Below are positions 1 through 11,439 of a stretch of 64,000 nt of DNA, one piece after another. A program made the position numbers and the translations under genes. Numbering within the stretch: position 1 is the first letter of the stretch; every line of letters starts with the position of its first letter. The notes beneath the pieces are model-generated. The model was not told where the DNA came from. It did not search any database and was given only the letters and a program-made list of their open reading frames with translations. Source of the stretch: Isoetes taiwanensis (Eukaryota; Streptophyta; Lycopodiopsida; Isoetales; Isoetaceae); assembly GCA_021234155.1 (NCBI GenBank), contig JAJEKV010000006.1, positions 11,435,317-11,499,316 on the forward strand. The letters are read 5' to 3'.

Positions 1-830
1 TTGGCAGCTGAAGATGAAGAAGTATTGCTAACAGAAATAGACTGCAATGAGGTCAGAATGCTAGTGTCTGAATCTTTATCTTTCGAAAAATCTGAGCCCC
101 AAGTTTCAGACCCAATTGAAGGAAGATGTTCTATGGGAGGTAGGTCACAATTAATCAAACATTCTTTTGACCTCTGAGCCACCAGAGCAACTAGGTCATC
201 TCCCTCTGCAGTCCGCCAAGAAGGACCTCTGTTTTTAGACTTTGGTGTGTCCAAGTTCTGATTTGCAATTTCATGTTTGCCGTCAATTTTCCCTTTATGT
301 TTGTTGCCATTTTCCTCTAGACCAAATTCAGACATTTTCTCCTTTACAGTTTTCCCTGTAGCATCTTTGGTATCAAATTCATCACTGCTACCAACAGAAG
401 CATCATGATGAGTATTCTGTAGCATTTGCCACTCCTGCTCAAGATATTTAGTTTTTGAATTAAGTTCACCAGGAATGTCCTCTTGATGTTTAGGTTTTGC
501 CCCTTTAAAACCCGTACTGATTTCACCAGGAATGTCCTCATAGCCCTCAAGTTTAGAAAGCTCCATTTCAAATCTTCCATCCAAGGCACCAGACACTGAA
601 CTTTGGTCTTTTCCATCTCTACAAGCAAGCTGCACATACAGGTTTATATTCTTCTCAACATCATCCCAATCTTCAACTAAACCAGCATAACATGTCTCAT
701 TTCTAGATCCCTCAAGTTTTCTGTAATATTTCTCATTCTCTATGTAGTCCGGTATGATGGCATCATGGTTAGACATCAGTTGATAAACTTTTGCAATCCT
801 CCTAGAAGCAGAAATATTGGTTCCAGCCAT
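1..830 (-). CDS. partial host gene, unrecognised protein (N-terminal ~276 residues)
   Basis: An uninterrupted reading frame runs from an ATG at 830-828 off the left window edge, so the C-terminus is missing. The ATG has a strong plant context (A at -3, G at +4). The protein starts MAGTNISASRRIAKVYQLM and is acidic and polar, with no signal peptide or membrane segment visible. A short internal duplication, EDIPGE, appears twice about 20 residues apart near residues 100-125. The later part is rich in Lys, Glu and Ser, suggesting a disordered or nuclear protein, but this is only inference. I do not recognise the family. Codon use is ordinary and there are no frameshifts, unlike the neighbouring repeats, which supports a real host exon. 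A splice acceptor lies just upstream, so the start codon sits at the head of the second exon. Confidence 0.7.
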   Translation of the reverse strand, partial: MAGTNISASRRIAKVYQLMSNHDAIIPDYIENEKYYRKLEGSRNETCYAGLVEDWDDVEKNINLYVQLACRDGKDQSSVSGALDGRFEMELSKLEGYEDIPGEISTGFKGAKPKHQEDIPGELNSKTKYLEQEWQMLQNTHHDASVGSSDEFDTKDATGKTVKEKMSEFGLEENGNKHKGKIDGKHEIANQNLDTPKSKNRGPSWRTAEGDDLVALVAQRSKECLINCDLPPIEHLPSIGSETWGSDFSKDKDSDTSILTSLQSISVSNTSSSSAA

Positions 831-853
831 GATCACGTTCTTACAGGGTCACC

Positions 854-1169
854 CTGAAAATATAAACAAACACATTGTTACAGATCTGGAGAATTGTTCA
901 AAATTTCTGTCATGTATACACAGTAGCCCCCAAATACAATAAATCATACATCAACGAACAGCAGGTTTATTATAAAACGGCCATGGTTAGACTATACATC
1001 GCAAAAAGCTTTTAACCATATTTTATCTATGGTCATCAGAAACAGGGGCGCCTCTGTTGGCTAAAATTTATCTATATACGCATTTCAACAGAAAATGTGC
1101 TCGTGGAAGGAAACAGAAGCATAGAACTTAAAGAAATAAATCGGGAAAAGGTCAAAGGGACAAACATAC
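854..1169 (-). other. probable 5'UTR intron of the left-edge gene
   Basis: On the minus strand a GTATGT donor (1169-1164) and a TTTTCAG acceptor (ending at 854) bracket about 316 bp lying 23 bp upstream of the ATG. A leader intron of this kind is common in plants. The first exon would lie at about 1170-1240; the transcription start is not visible. Splice sites were judged by eye only. Confidence 0.35.
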
Positions 1170-1239
1170 TTGAAATATTGGACAGAGTTTTTATTCATCG
1201 GTAGCTGTAGAACTTCTTAGCTTCCATTTCGGATTTGTA

Positions 1240-2297
1240 TGTCTGGTACGAATTTCAAGCGCAAAACATTTGCAACGACAACAAATGACATATCAAGACA
1301 GTTACATTTTCAATCTTCTTCTTCATTCTCAAAATCTTGCTCGCCAAGTACTGCGGTAGTTGTACATTACGCAAAGGACGCTTTTCCGAACCAGCAGAAC
1401 GCTAATTTCATCTGCTATAAGCAACGACAGATACGCCATTGGATTGCTTACAAAGTGATTCCCCAAAACAGGTTTCATCCGACCTCTGAGTGGAAAAAAA
1501 AAAAAACCGCCCAAAACTGCCCTGACAAAAAATGTCCCAAAAAACACGTAGAATGCCCAAAAAACCGCCGGATCTGGATCAAATTGGCCCAAAAAAAACA
1601 GGGATAGAAACAAACCAATGGATGAATCGACCCAGAAAGATCCTAGAACTGGATCCAGGAGCGAAGAAGGGTAAGAATCAAGCGCAGGAAGGGCGCGGGC
1701 GCGTCCCGTGCAAGCTTGTTTTGGCGCCTGTCTCACGCAATCCGGTAAGAGGAATCGACAGAGCGCTGACGTGGACGGATCCAGGCCGTCGGAATAGTCC
1801 CAATATTTTGGCAAGGCACATGGGATGGGCTATGTACATGCATGTGAGTACGTGTAACTTTACATAGCATGGTGGGTCGATATCGGGTGTCTTGTATCGG
1901 CCACCATTTGCAAAACCATTTAGGGCACAACATGGTTAGATTCGGACAATTCTTCCCCCACATCTTTCCAAAATATGTTTGGACACTACATGCCAACATG
2001 CATAATGCCCTCTTATTTATGTCACCATACATATGATGTAAGGGGGAGGGAAGTTGGGACCGCCTTTCTCAGTGGGCAAGGGAGCCTCGCAACTTGCGGT
2101 CGCTGGGAGCAAGTCCCGTGTCCACTCCCAAACCAACTTCCTTCCACCTACAACACAGAAGATGGGAGCTTCACCGGAAGAAAGATGTTCATGGAGAGTT
2201 GTTCACCAGATCTTCACCGGATGACGGAAGTGTAGGGAACTGTCGCATGACAGCACAAATCAATTCCGGCGACCTATCTTCCATGTTGTTGCTCAGC
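1240..2297. other. no gene seen
   Basis: The reading frames here overlap on both strands and show no recognisable domain. The interval is the upstream flank of the left-edge gene, with an A-run at 1495-1505 and GC-rich stretches, and otherwise holds nothing I can name. Confidence 0.4.
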
Positions 2298-2440
2298 ATG
2301 CTTTAAGTCATTCACATGGCCTCCTATAGACCAAGAAGTAACCATACAAAATGTGGATTTCGTCGTATGCTTTTAAGTCATTCACATGGCCTTCTACATA
2401 CCAACAAATTACAATACAAAGAATCTGGATTTCGTCGGGC
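2298..2440. repeat. imperfect tandem duplication, ~70-bp unit, 2 copies
   Basis: A unit beginning ATGCTTTAAGTCATTCACAT at 2298 recurs at about 2367, and both copies run on through a shared GGATTTCGTCG segment. The copies differ by several substitutions and short indels. No coding potential is apparent. Confidence 0.6.
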
Positions 2441-2675
2441 ATCTACCAAGCAAGAAGATGGTGTTTTCTGCTTTGCCCAATCCAATCTCTAATGTTGTCT
2501 GTAGTGTTGTCGGTGGCTAATGTAATAGGGAATTTTTTTTTCTCACTTTCGAGAACTCCAATTTTGTTGGTGGTAACGTGTAGTAACGTAGATCATACTT
2601 TGTATCATAAAGGCGCTGGTTGTACAAGTCAAATAATATTGTGTATTAACCATCGTGAGGACCAGCGACTGACAA

Positions 2676-2720
2676 TGAAATTGAATTGAATTGAATTTTA
2701 TTGAATTGAATTCTATTGAA
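2676..2720. repeat. TTGAA-rich simple repeat
   Basis: Imperfect TTGAA/TTTTA pentamers repeat about eight times. The tract resembles the microsatellite tails of the LINE copies further right, but no LINE 3' end was recognised next to it. Confidence 0.6.
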
Positions 2721-2985
2721 AGGGGTAAAAAAACAACACCATCTATTATCATCCCAAAATCCACCTTCTTTTATGTCCAAGTTTTCTCATGTTGAATTTA
2801 AACTAGTATGATGGCACCGAAGTTAAGCATTGTACGAAGATGACAAGCATCAAGTGAGAAACTATTGAGAGAAGCAACAAGATAGACTCTAACCATATGG
2901 CAAGTGATTTTGGTGCTATTGCATGAAAATTTGTCCTTAGAGTGCATGTTGCAAATAGGCATGCAATGTGAACTGAATCGAACAA

Positions 2986-3118
2986 TAGAATAGAATAGAA
3001 TAGAATAGAATAGAATAGAATAGAATAGAATAGAATAGAATAGAATAGAATAGAATAGAATAGAATAGAATAGAATAGAATAGAATAGAATAGAATAGAG
3101 GAAGAGGAAGAGGAAGAG
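2986..3118. repeat. (TAGAA)n microsatellite followed by (GAAGAG)n
   Basis: About 22 perfect TAGAA units (2986-3099) are followed by three to four GAAGAG units. On the minus strand this reads (TTCTA)n, the same repeat that terminates LINE-2a at 46613-46634. The plus-strand bases just right of the tract (TTTTAACGTC at about 3120) resemble the LINE 3' terminal motif, so this may be the tail of a very short 5'-truncated LINE. Confidence 0.85.
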
Positions 3119-3660
3119 ATTTTAACGTCACGCCACAAGGCAGCGTCCTATCGGACATAGCAATATTAGGTGGGGTGTATCTCATAGACCATTATGTTGG
3201 TGGTTTGAATGGTCAACACGGTCTAGGTGGCACACTTAAAAATGTAGCAAAAAGATCCAAGTGGCGCGTCAAAAAGCCACATGTACATTTACTTCCTGCA
3301 TGTAGCTCCGGCGTCGGTTGCAAAATATCTTAGCAAACAAATGGCAATCGGCAAACGGCAAACGGCAAACGACTTTCAATAACTGTCGATGTCCAAACCC
3401 AGAGCACGGCTTAAAATACCCCTCGAGGATTTTCCGTGGAGTAATTTGCGAGGCAGCGCCACCAACGGTGGCGGCGCATGAGCGTCGGAGCCGCGAGTGC
3501 ATCCACCACCGCTGGCGGCGGCGGCGAGCAAATTGCCCGCGAAAAACCCGAGCGGAGTATTTTTCCCGTGCGTAATCAACGAGAAGCTTAAATTTCCACT
3601 AATTTTTTGCCACATGGCATTTATTTTTCCTCTTTTCTCTGTTCTAGCAGAGCTAGTACA

Positions 3661-3829
3661 AGGGATCGTTGTTGTTCAACGACGTCGAGGCGTCGTTAAA
3701 CGACGTGTCGATTACGACAAGTATTTTGACGTCTAGATGTCGTTAAACTACGTCGCAATAATGACGTTATTAACGACGTCGACGCGTCTTTAACGACGCC
3801 TCGACATCGTGGAACAACGATGATCCCCT
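3661..3829. mobile_element. foldback / MITE-like inverted repeat
   Basis: Long imperfect inverted arms: the left arm starts AGGGATCGTTGTTGTTCAAC at 3661, and the right arm ends with its near reverse complement (AACAACGATGATCCCCT) at 3829. The arms are 50 bp or more and carry nested CGTCGTTAAACGACG-type palindromes, so the interval can fold into a CpG-rich hairpin. There is no internal coding capacity. A target duplication could not be fixed with confidence. Family is unknown. Confidence 0.5.
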
Positions 3830-3919
3830 GTAGTTGAATCCGGCGGAGCTTTGTGAAGCACAGACAGCCCGTTGAATGAACTTGCCCCTGTGTTTTTTAG
3901 TGCCCCTGTGTGTGTTTAT

Positions 3920-4080
3920 TTCTTGAAGCCAAATCCGTCACTGATCTTGAAGCGAAATCTTCAGATGCACACATCCTTTAGATCTTGAAGCAAATTCTTA
4001 AAGCCAGATCTTGAAGCGAAACCTTGAAGCGAAACAGATTCTTGAAGCCAAATCTTAAAACCAAATCCGTCGTTGTTTGT
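3920..4080. repeat. degenerate CTTGAAGC-type low-order repeat
   Basis: The core CTTGAAGC(G/C)AAATC recurs about seven times at irregular spacing. A separate CCATAGC-rich stretch follows at about 4240-4380. Neither codes for a recognisable product. Confidence 0.5.
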
Positions 4081-4774
4081 CTGTTTGTGTTCGATTCAAT
4101 GTTCTAGCATCTCCATCGAGAAGAAAGTAAGATCCTTGTTGAAGCTTTTGAATCCCGAGAAATGATTGCAAACCATTCAAGACTCCGTAGCCAGAACTCG
4201 GGAAAGAAAAAAATGCCAAACAGGTGAGTTAAGAAGGAGCCATAGCAAAAAAATGCATGCTCGGCGATAGCCACAAAAGGATGCCATATTCAGCTCGACC
4301 ATAGCCTAACTTATACTTTCTGCCATAGCCTGCTCGGCCATAGCCGCAGAAGAATGCCATAGCCGTAGAAGAACGCCAGGTGCCCAAACAGAGCAGAACA
4401 GAGCCATGCCGGCGCCACTCCACAATAGCAGAGAAACTTTTCCTCGTTTCAAACATGCCGAATATAGGCGTAATTTAAGCCTCCCGTTGATTACGCAACA
4501 ATTAGCATCACCAGTTGTTGAATTCAGCCCATGAAAAAACTTGCCATAGGGTTTTATTTAAACACAAAATTTCAAGGGAAACGTCTGCCTGGAAGCAGAG
4601 ACAGCAGCGAGACCTACTGGGTTCCATATTATTAAAATCTTTAGTTTGTTGAGCCTGGGAATTGAACCCAGAGATTGGACCAAGACTCAGCCTCTTGCTC
4701 TCTTCTCCCTTTCCAGAGATTCCGATGTCTGCACAGATGGTCTACCGGATTCTTTCACGGCACCCAATCATCAA

Positions 4775-4938
4775 AGATCTCCTTTTTAGCAATTGTCTCC
4801 TTTTTAGCAATTCCTTTGCCTCAACACGTCGAAGCCACCAATAGTCGAATCTGCCTAGATCTCCTTTTTAGCAATTGTCTCCTTTTTAGCAATTCCTTTG
4901 ACTCAACCTGTCGAAGCCACCAATAGTCGAATCTGCCG
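4775..4938. repeat. tandem duplication, 82-bp unit, 2 copies
   Basis: The unit starting AGATCTCCTTTTTAGCAATT at 4775 is repeated from 4857. Each unit holds two CTCCTTTTTAGCAATT sub-copies and ends in GTCGAATCTGCC. The copies differ at only a few positions, so the duplication is recent. Confidence 0.85.
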
Positions 4939-4939
4939 A

Positions 4940-7900
4940 AATCACCAACAGCCAGATCTTCATAGGCAATTCTTTACAGTTTTTCATCTGCAACTAGTAT
5001 CCGCTACTTGTGCTACTTATCCATTGTCAAACTCCTTACACTTCCAACAAGCAAAGAAATACCATCTCCAAATATAGATACGACACTCAAATGACATCGA
5101 ATATTCTGAATTTTTAAACATCATAAGATTCAGACATTCAACTGTGATGAGCCTGCCGAGTTGACCCTCCTGGCAACTCGGGGTCAAAACTTGCATATTC
5201 TAGCTTGTTAATGGTGGTGAAGAATTGAATCTTCCTTTTGCATAATTGAAACTTAAACCATTACTAGAAATCCATTCTCACTGAGATACAATATATTCCC
5301 ACTATCCATCAAGAATACAAATTCAAAGGATGTATTATCTATCCACAATACTCTCAATATATAGGCATAAACACTGCTAAACAAGCTAAAGAAAAGCTTT
5401 TTAACTCCAAATCACAACCACGATCCTCAGCTGCATTGCTGCCATCCGCGCAACCACGGCCTTGCTTGTTCACTGCACATGCACTCACTGGGGTTAGCCC
5501 TTGTGACTAAGTGGGAATCCCTGGCTGCCTCTGCATGCATGGAAATACTTTGGAAATCTTGGATAAGCACAAACACAGATGGAAATCCTACATGAGTACA
5601 GTGCTAAGACAATGACAACATAATCCCAAGAAATACCAAACTCTTAGCAACAAAAGCAAAGAACATAGCCAAAATACCAAACTATCATGACACGTAGTTT
5701 CAGAACGATGGGAAGCTCAGCCAGCCTACATGCAGGCCCTGTTAGCAGAGAAATGCCCAACCAGCTCACATTTCGAGCCCCGTTGGCAGAGTTGGTGGGG
5801 TAAACCTCATATGTGCATACCCTTCCCAGCCCACATCTGGCGCTGGAGGACCTCTTACCATGGAGTCACAAGAATTGCCGTAGCATCCTGATCAGGTAAA
5901 CTACGCCCGGTGTCACAGAGTACAAGAATACCACAGAGAATCACAGATGAACATGAGCATGCTGGAGCAACCTAGGCCACCGAACCTAGAAGTCCGACCC
6001 CGGAGGTTCCAATGGACATAATCAAATACCAAGACAACAGTGGAACAATGCAAAGACCATAACATGTGGTATGATGTTCATTAGAATATTTACTAAACAC
6101 AGGTGCCTAGATCATACTCTGCCCTTTGTTGAGGTTGCCCATATATATTGAAGTAGCTAACTCATTGATGAAGATTATGGTTACAATACAACATGTCGAG
6201 GAACTCACAAGCCTGACTATCATTGATGTGAATCCAACGCCTATGTACTTCATCGGTTACACCAACATTGCTCTATGCCATAGCCATACTAAAAAGTCCC
6301 CATAAGCTTCCTATGACTCTCTTGGCCAATTATTCAATCCCATATCATGCCTTACCTTCAAAAGTGCCATCTCAATAGCTATAATTCAATCATGAGCTAT
6401 GGTTTTAATACATTTCATTATAAATCTACTTTCCATAACTAATGATCTCAAAACCCAGCACTTTCACTTAAGATTCAATGTAACATAATGATCGCAACTG
6501 CATGTAGTCCTTGCCACATTATTCTGAATCATAGCTCCATTTTTAGGAGCCAAAACAACACAGATGACACAATTCTTGAGCTTCATGCTCAACTTACCGA
6601 TTAGCTACCCAAATGCTCATATTCTCCTTTACTTCTATCAAGGAGGATCTACTTAAGATCCATCTCAGAGATCAATCTGTCAGGTTCTTTACTACTTTGG
6701 AGTTATCAACCCTTATATTTCATACTAATTTAATTAGATTACAATCATTCAAAGTAATGCATTTCCTTACTGTTACAATTCTTGTGATTATTCTGAGCAA
6801 TCTGTGGCAGTCTTCGCTGGTTCCATCCACATACAAGGCAACTGAGCCCCATATAAAAGGTTTATTCTTTAATTAACTTCTTAGCTTAGCAACAAAATAC
6901 TAAATCAAGAAAATATAAAGACAACTCAACTAAATAAATATAAAGAACAGAAAAAGAAACGTGATCGGTTAGTTCCAAAACTTGTAGACGTCCACCAAAG
7001 AAGATTCAAGACATGCCACTTCTGTGGATTCAAGCTATCTCGACACTTTTCAAGTAATTTCAGACCTTTTTGACTTAGAATTAGCCCTTCCAAATATGTT
7101 TCAAATGACTGGTTACCTTCCATAGCCTTATGAGTCTCCAACAATTTCATAATTTATCATATGCACATGCAAAAATCATGTACAGACTAATCATGGCATC
7201 TCATAGCACCTCAATTGATCAAAAGCAAAACCCCACCTGAGAATTCCTTCATGCATAGATCTCTGGACCTCTTGCAATTGCTTGCGCGTCAAAAGATCGC
7301 CTTCTAGCTCCAAGAATCAAACTAAAAAGGATCTCGGGTCGCCGAGATATGATGCTCCAAATTTCAGGCTTTAAAACTGCGCAGAATTGCTCTCTGCCTT
7401 CATGCTCTGCAATAATCCTTTCTTTAAAGAGACAAAACCCTAATCGCATGCTGCATACATGCCATGAATATGTACTACGCACATAAATACATATATTGAC
7501 CCATCAGGTGACCAGGACCATTACAGTCTCCCTTTTAAAATTTAACCCATATCCTCATGGGTCGATCATTGATTCAGTGAAGCAATTCTCCAACAACTTA
7601 TAGAATTAATATGCAATGCCAACTTATTTACAAATTCATATCTCAACATCATCAAGAGTTGCTCTGTGCATGACGTTGTACCATACGGTACCAACGCCCG
7701 ATGTTCAAATAGCATTTACATAGCACTGTGCAAAAACCGTGAGTCTGGACCATCGCATCTAGACTCCGGCCCCAGAGGTCTATATCAAAGAATTACATCA
7801 TAAATAATTCAAGAAATTCTATGATACATTTTTCATGCAACTAAGAAACCCAACCATAGTTCAAATTATTACAACCTTTACAATGCAAAATGCAACCATC

Positions 7901-8842
7901 AACCATAAGTTAAAATAAAACATTCCTTAGCAATTCCAATACTCAACTGGGTTATTTGTTGTATAAAAATAGTTATCGACGACCTTAATGACGGTTGCCT
8001 TCATATCACTTCTAATTAATTTAATGGTTTTGACACTCGTTCTCCGCCCATTACCTCTGCCTTGCAATATGCCCATCATTAACCTGCTAACATATTCCAA
8101 TATCTTACTAGCTCACATGTTATCTTTACCATACAATAACCGTAAATATAGCTTATCCATTAACACAACTTAACTCTTAAATTAACCTTTATCTTTCTTT
8201 TAACATTTGTTAACACTATAATGAACTAACTATTAATTTTTATTCCTGTTTTAACCTAACCCTCACGTTCAATTCACAAAAGCGGCCAACAGCTTGTGGA
8301 TCCGGCCTCCAAGCCATCGGATCCAGCCCCAAAACCTCATGGGTCCAGCCGATTCTGGCTTTTCCAGGGATTTCTAAGTCTATTCTTACTGTTTGCGGCC
8401 GTAGACATTGATTACAACAGGTTTTCTTCTTGATAAAATTCAGACCAGCGATTGCCGGATCTGCCATCCAGGCCACTGATTCGGCTTGGAAATCCCATAA
8501 AGCTTCCTGATTTCACTGCCAAAGAGGGTTCTAAGCCATTTCGGCCAGCTTGTGGCCCTAATCCGGCCATTCTGGATCAGTTTCTTGGCATGCAGACGGA
8601 GTTAAAAAGGTAAACTTTTGCTGCCGAATCTCATTCCTATTATTCTGAATCAATTTCTTGGATCAAATCGGCCATTCCAGATTCCAAATCGCCCATTCCA
8701 TGTTTGTTCCATGACTTTTCTTAAGCATTCGGGACGCCAACAAGATTCCATGCTTTTCTCGAGAGACCGCAAAAAATATCGTCATCTCCTTGCGGTTCTT
8801 CACCCTTACTCAATTATTCTCGCTCAAATCTCGTTATCTATG
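4940..8842. other. no gene recognised
   Basis: AT-rich DNA with many stops in all frames. Two short related segments sit at about 5985-6015 and 7745-7785 (both contain a TCCG-CCCC-GAGG-like core), suggesting old repeat fragments. From 8843 a gypsy element begins, so this is the flank of its insertion site. Confidence 0.4.
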
Positions 8843-8847
8843 ATGTT
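8843..8847. repeat. target-site duplication ATGTT (left)
   Basis: ATGTT immediately left of the LTR at 8848 is matched by ATGTT at 22265-22269 immediately right of the other LTR. Five bp is the usual size for Ty3/gypsy integration. Confidence 0.9.
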
Positions 8848-10577
8848 TGTGGCGTCCCCTACTGCGAGATACGGTACCCTCACCGTGATACAAACAGGAG
8901 TTCATCCCCCATACCAGCTCCATGCTAATACGAGGGCCCTCCACATGACACGCAGAAACGCGGACGGGTTCCAAAGTGGGAAGAGTGGAAGGGTCATTGC
9001 ACCCCCGCCTCCCTCGGGGCCTACCTAAGCTGGAAGCGTAAACATACATGTCGAAGAGCACATACATCAACATCATATGACCATCACGAAGGATGGTCCT
9101 CCACATATCCTGCATAGACAAAGATCAAGCACATCACATGGGGAATCCTACCCAAGGCTCGAGACTCAAAGGGATGATGACGGCTTGGGTCTCCGTGAGT
9201 TCATTGCGCATGTAATTCATGGCAATGGATTTGGCTGGCACATGAACATGGCTTAGGGTTGTCCACTCCATCCGCCCCTCCTGTGCACACTTTGCAGAGT
9301 AGGCTGAAAAGTGTTGGGACCTGACTGTCGCCCGCCGGATGCATAGCCAAGGGGGCTATATCCTGGGTTACATCTCCCCAGTTCCGATGGGGCAGGTAGG
9401 GATTTCTCCCTCCAGAGATCTACAATGCTGACTCAAGGTGACTAGAGGGCCACCGCCAGATTGAGGGGACTTGAACTCAATGGAAGGTCATATTCACCAC
9501 CTCACGAGTGTCGAGCCCATGCCTTGCCCACACGCAGTGGCAAGCCATTAGACCTAGTCACAGTGACCCCCGGCAGTCTTTACACACCAGAGGGGTCGTT
9601 CAAGAGTCAGAACATGAACCTCCTTATAAGCCAGTCTGGCCCCTTCACCCACAACCAGGTGTGGCTCTTGTGCACAGGCCGCAACTACAGTGTGCTAGAG
9701 AGGCTACTCTAGGAGCATCAACTACAAAGCTTTGGGTCTCTACCCCCCTTCCCAATACAAGGAGTTCACAGAGATACATCATCCATATACATCACAGAAG
9801 AACTAAAGAACAAGATCTAATCTATATCATAGAGTTAGGTTCTTTAGTTAGAATCTGCTATCTAAAGTTCTAGAGGGCTGCTATGGGCAATCTAATAGGC
9901 TAAACCTACTGATTCAATGACTAAAACAGGGTTTAGACTATCTAATTGGCCAAATACCTGATCCTTGAGAGGCTCCTCCTCGACTGAAAGCTCGAACCAT
10001 CCTGGCTGAAACCTTTCGAATCTAGAGAAACTAAGGTTGCAATTCTCCCCAAATGTGCGGGATGCGGTTTTGGTCGTTGAGGCAGCCAAAACAGAGTTTC
10101 AAACCCTAAAATCTAAAAATTAGGTTAGTTAGGGTTTCCAACCCTATATAGACAAGGGGTGGTTAGGGTTTCCAATTATCCCCTTTTTGGCATGTGGGAT
10201 AATTGGTAATGGGCCCACTTGCCTTTAAGGGCTAGGTGGCCAAATGTGCCTACATGGAAATGTGTGCACCCAAATGTGCTCACATGGAAATGTGTGCACA
10301 TTAATGAATGTGTACATTGGAAAATGTGCACATTAATTGCTCCTATGGGTATGGCCCACTTGGCATCAAGTGGCCACATGGAAATGTGTGCCCACATTAA
10401 TGTGTACATTGGAAAATGTGCACATTAATACTAATGCACATACTTAGCAAGTTGCCCCCTAGGGCTACCCACTTGGCTATACGTTGGCGTACACGTCAAT
10501 CGGGGTGGCGGTGGTGCGGCGTGGACGGGCGGTACAATATAGATCCCGGGAGCGTATCTCGTGGCCGGAACGCCACA
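8848..10577 (-). repeat. 3' LTR of element 1 (1730 bp)
   Basis: The LTR matches 20562-22264 and 58609-60162. On the minus strand it starts TGTGGCGTTCC and ends GGGGACGCCACA. A TATA-like TTATAA lies at 9624-9629. Internal subrepeats with core ACATGGAAATGTGTGC occur at about 10252, 10282 and 10376, with related TGTACATTGG and TGTGCACATTAAT copies between them. Confidence 0.93.
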
Positions 10578-10590
10578 TTCTCCCCACCTT
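10578..10590 (-). promoter_or_regulatory. polypurine tract (plus-strand primer) of element 1
   Basis: Minus-strand AAGGTGGGGAGAA directly abuts the start of the 3' LTR, the expected position of the plus-strand DNA primer. The same tract is repeated at 10625-10637. Confidence 0.85.
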
Positions 10591-10624
10591 GAAATGATCT
10601 TGTCCGTCCGGCAAAGATCGCGGG

Positions 10625-10637
10625 TTCTCCCCACCTT
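10625..10637 (-). repeat. second copy of the polypurine tract
   Basis: An identical purine tract lies 47 bp upstream of the LTR-adjacent one. The arrangement is conserved in element 2 (60163-60175 and about 60210-60221). Confidence 0.7.
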
Positions 10638-10639
10638 GG

Positions 10640-11435
10640 AATCTTCCTAACCTGCAATCAACCTGATGCATACGATATACTCCTATAATACTTACACATT
10701 TATTAAAATTACCTCAAGGTAATACTTTTATCACATTATTATATTATAAAATAACTTATCAATTCACAACATTACTAACAGATTACTCCAACATTCCCTT
10801 AACATTACTATTAAGTTTATCAAAATTTAAAATTAACGTTCGAGGTCCCCTTGATTCCTTGCAACACATCCCAACAAAATTTGTGTTGCAAGTCTTCGTA
10901 GCTCGACCTCCTTGCCCTCCGGAGCGCTCTACTGGCCTGCAGGTCGACACTACGTTAGTACCATTTAATTATTAATTAAAATTTTTGGTTATATGGTGAC
11001 CACCCCACCTATCTACATGGATGCATGGCTAATCTCCGGTAGGAAGAGGGTGAATCTTCCATTATGGCCGCGAGACGGCGCCCTACATGCCTATATGCCG
11101 CTCATGCCTACACCTCTAGTTGCCCGGCGTGGAGGATATCCTTCTCGCGTGGGGGCTGAAGGATAGATTCCTCCTATCAAAGCATATATGGGGCTAAAGG
11201 TGCTTTTCCTATCAATGCATTCCTCAATGACCTCCTTTCTTCGAGGTCGCTCTACTTCGCGGGAAGCAGTAGACTTTCTAATCTACCTTCCACTCGCCAA
11301 AGCGGAAACGCGGTCATGCCTACATTGACATTACACCACGCCCTAGAGATCACCGTAATGGTCCCATCATTCGGTAACAACGCATCACCCATACTAAGCG
11401 CGGTGGCATGCGTAGATTAATCTTAATTATACAAG
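10640..11435 (-). other. 3' untranslated region of element 1
   Basis: About 800 bp between the chromodomain end and the PPT without a reading frame. It is conserved in element 2 (60222-61040). It includes a perfect 11-bp-stem hairpin at 10858-10892 (CTTGCAACACA pairing with TGTGTTGCAAG), which is also present with one change at 60463-60497. Confidence 0.6.
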
Positions 11436-11439
11436 AATT

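Noticed and set aside
1239-2032. Overlapping ORFs on both strands of 86-161 codons
   Set aside because: No conserved motifs, mutually overlapping, unlikely codon use; ordinary chance frames.
2803-3185. Frames encoding repeated LFYSI peptides
   Set aside because: They are translations of the (TAGAA)n microsatellite, not genes.
4650-4700. tRNA gene suggested by GGGTTCAATTCCCAGGC on the minus strand
   Set aside because: Only a T-arm/B-box-like segment; no A box at the right distance and no acceptor stem. At most a decayed tRNA-derived repeat.
8834-9121. ORFs across the left LTR boundary (8618-9028 plus, 9121-8834 minus)
   Set aside because: They straddle the host-LTR junction at 8848 and recur in the other LTR only as shifted frames; not genes.
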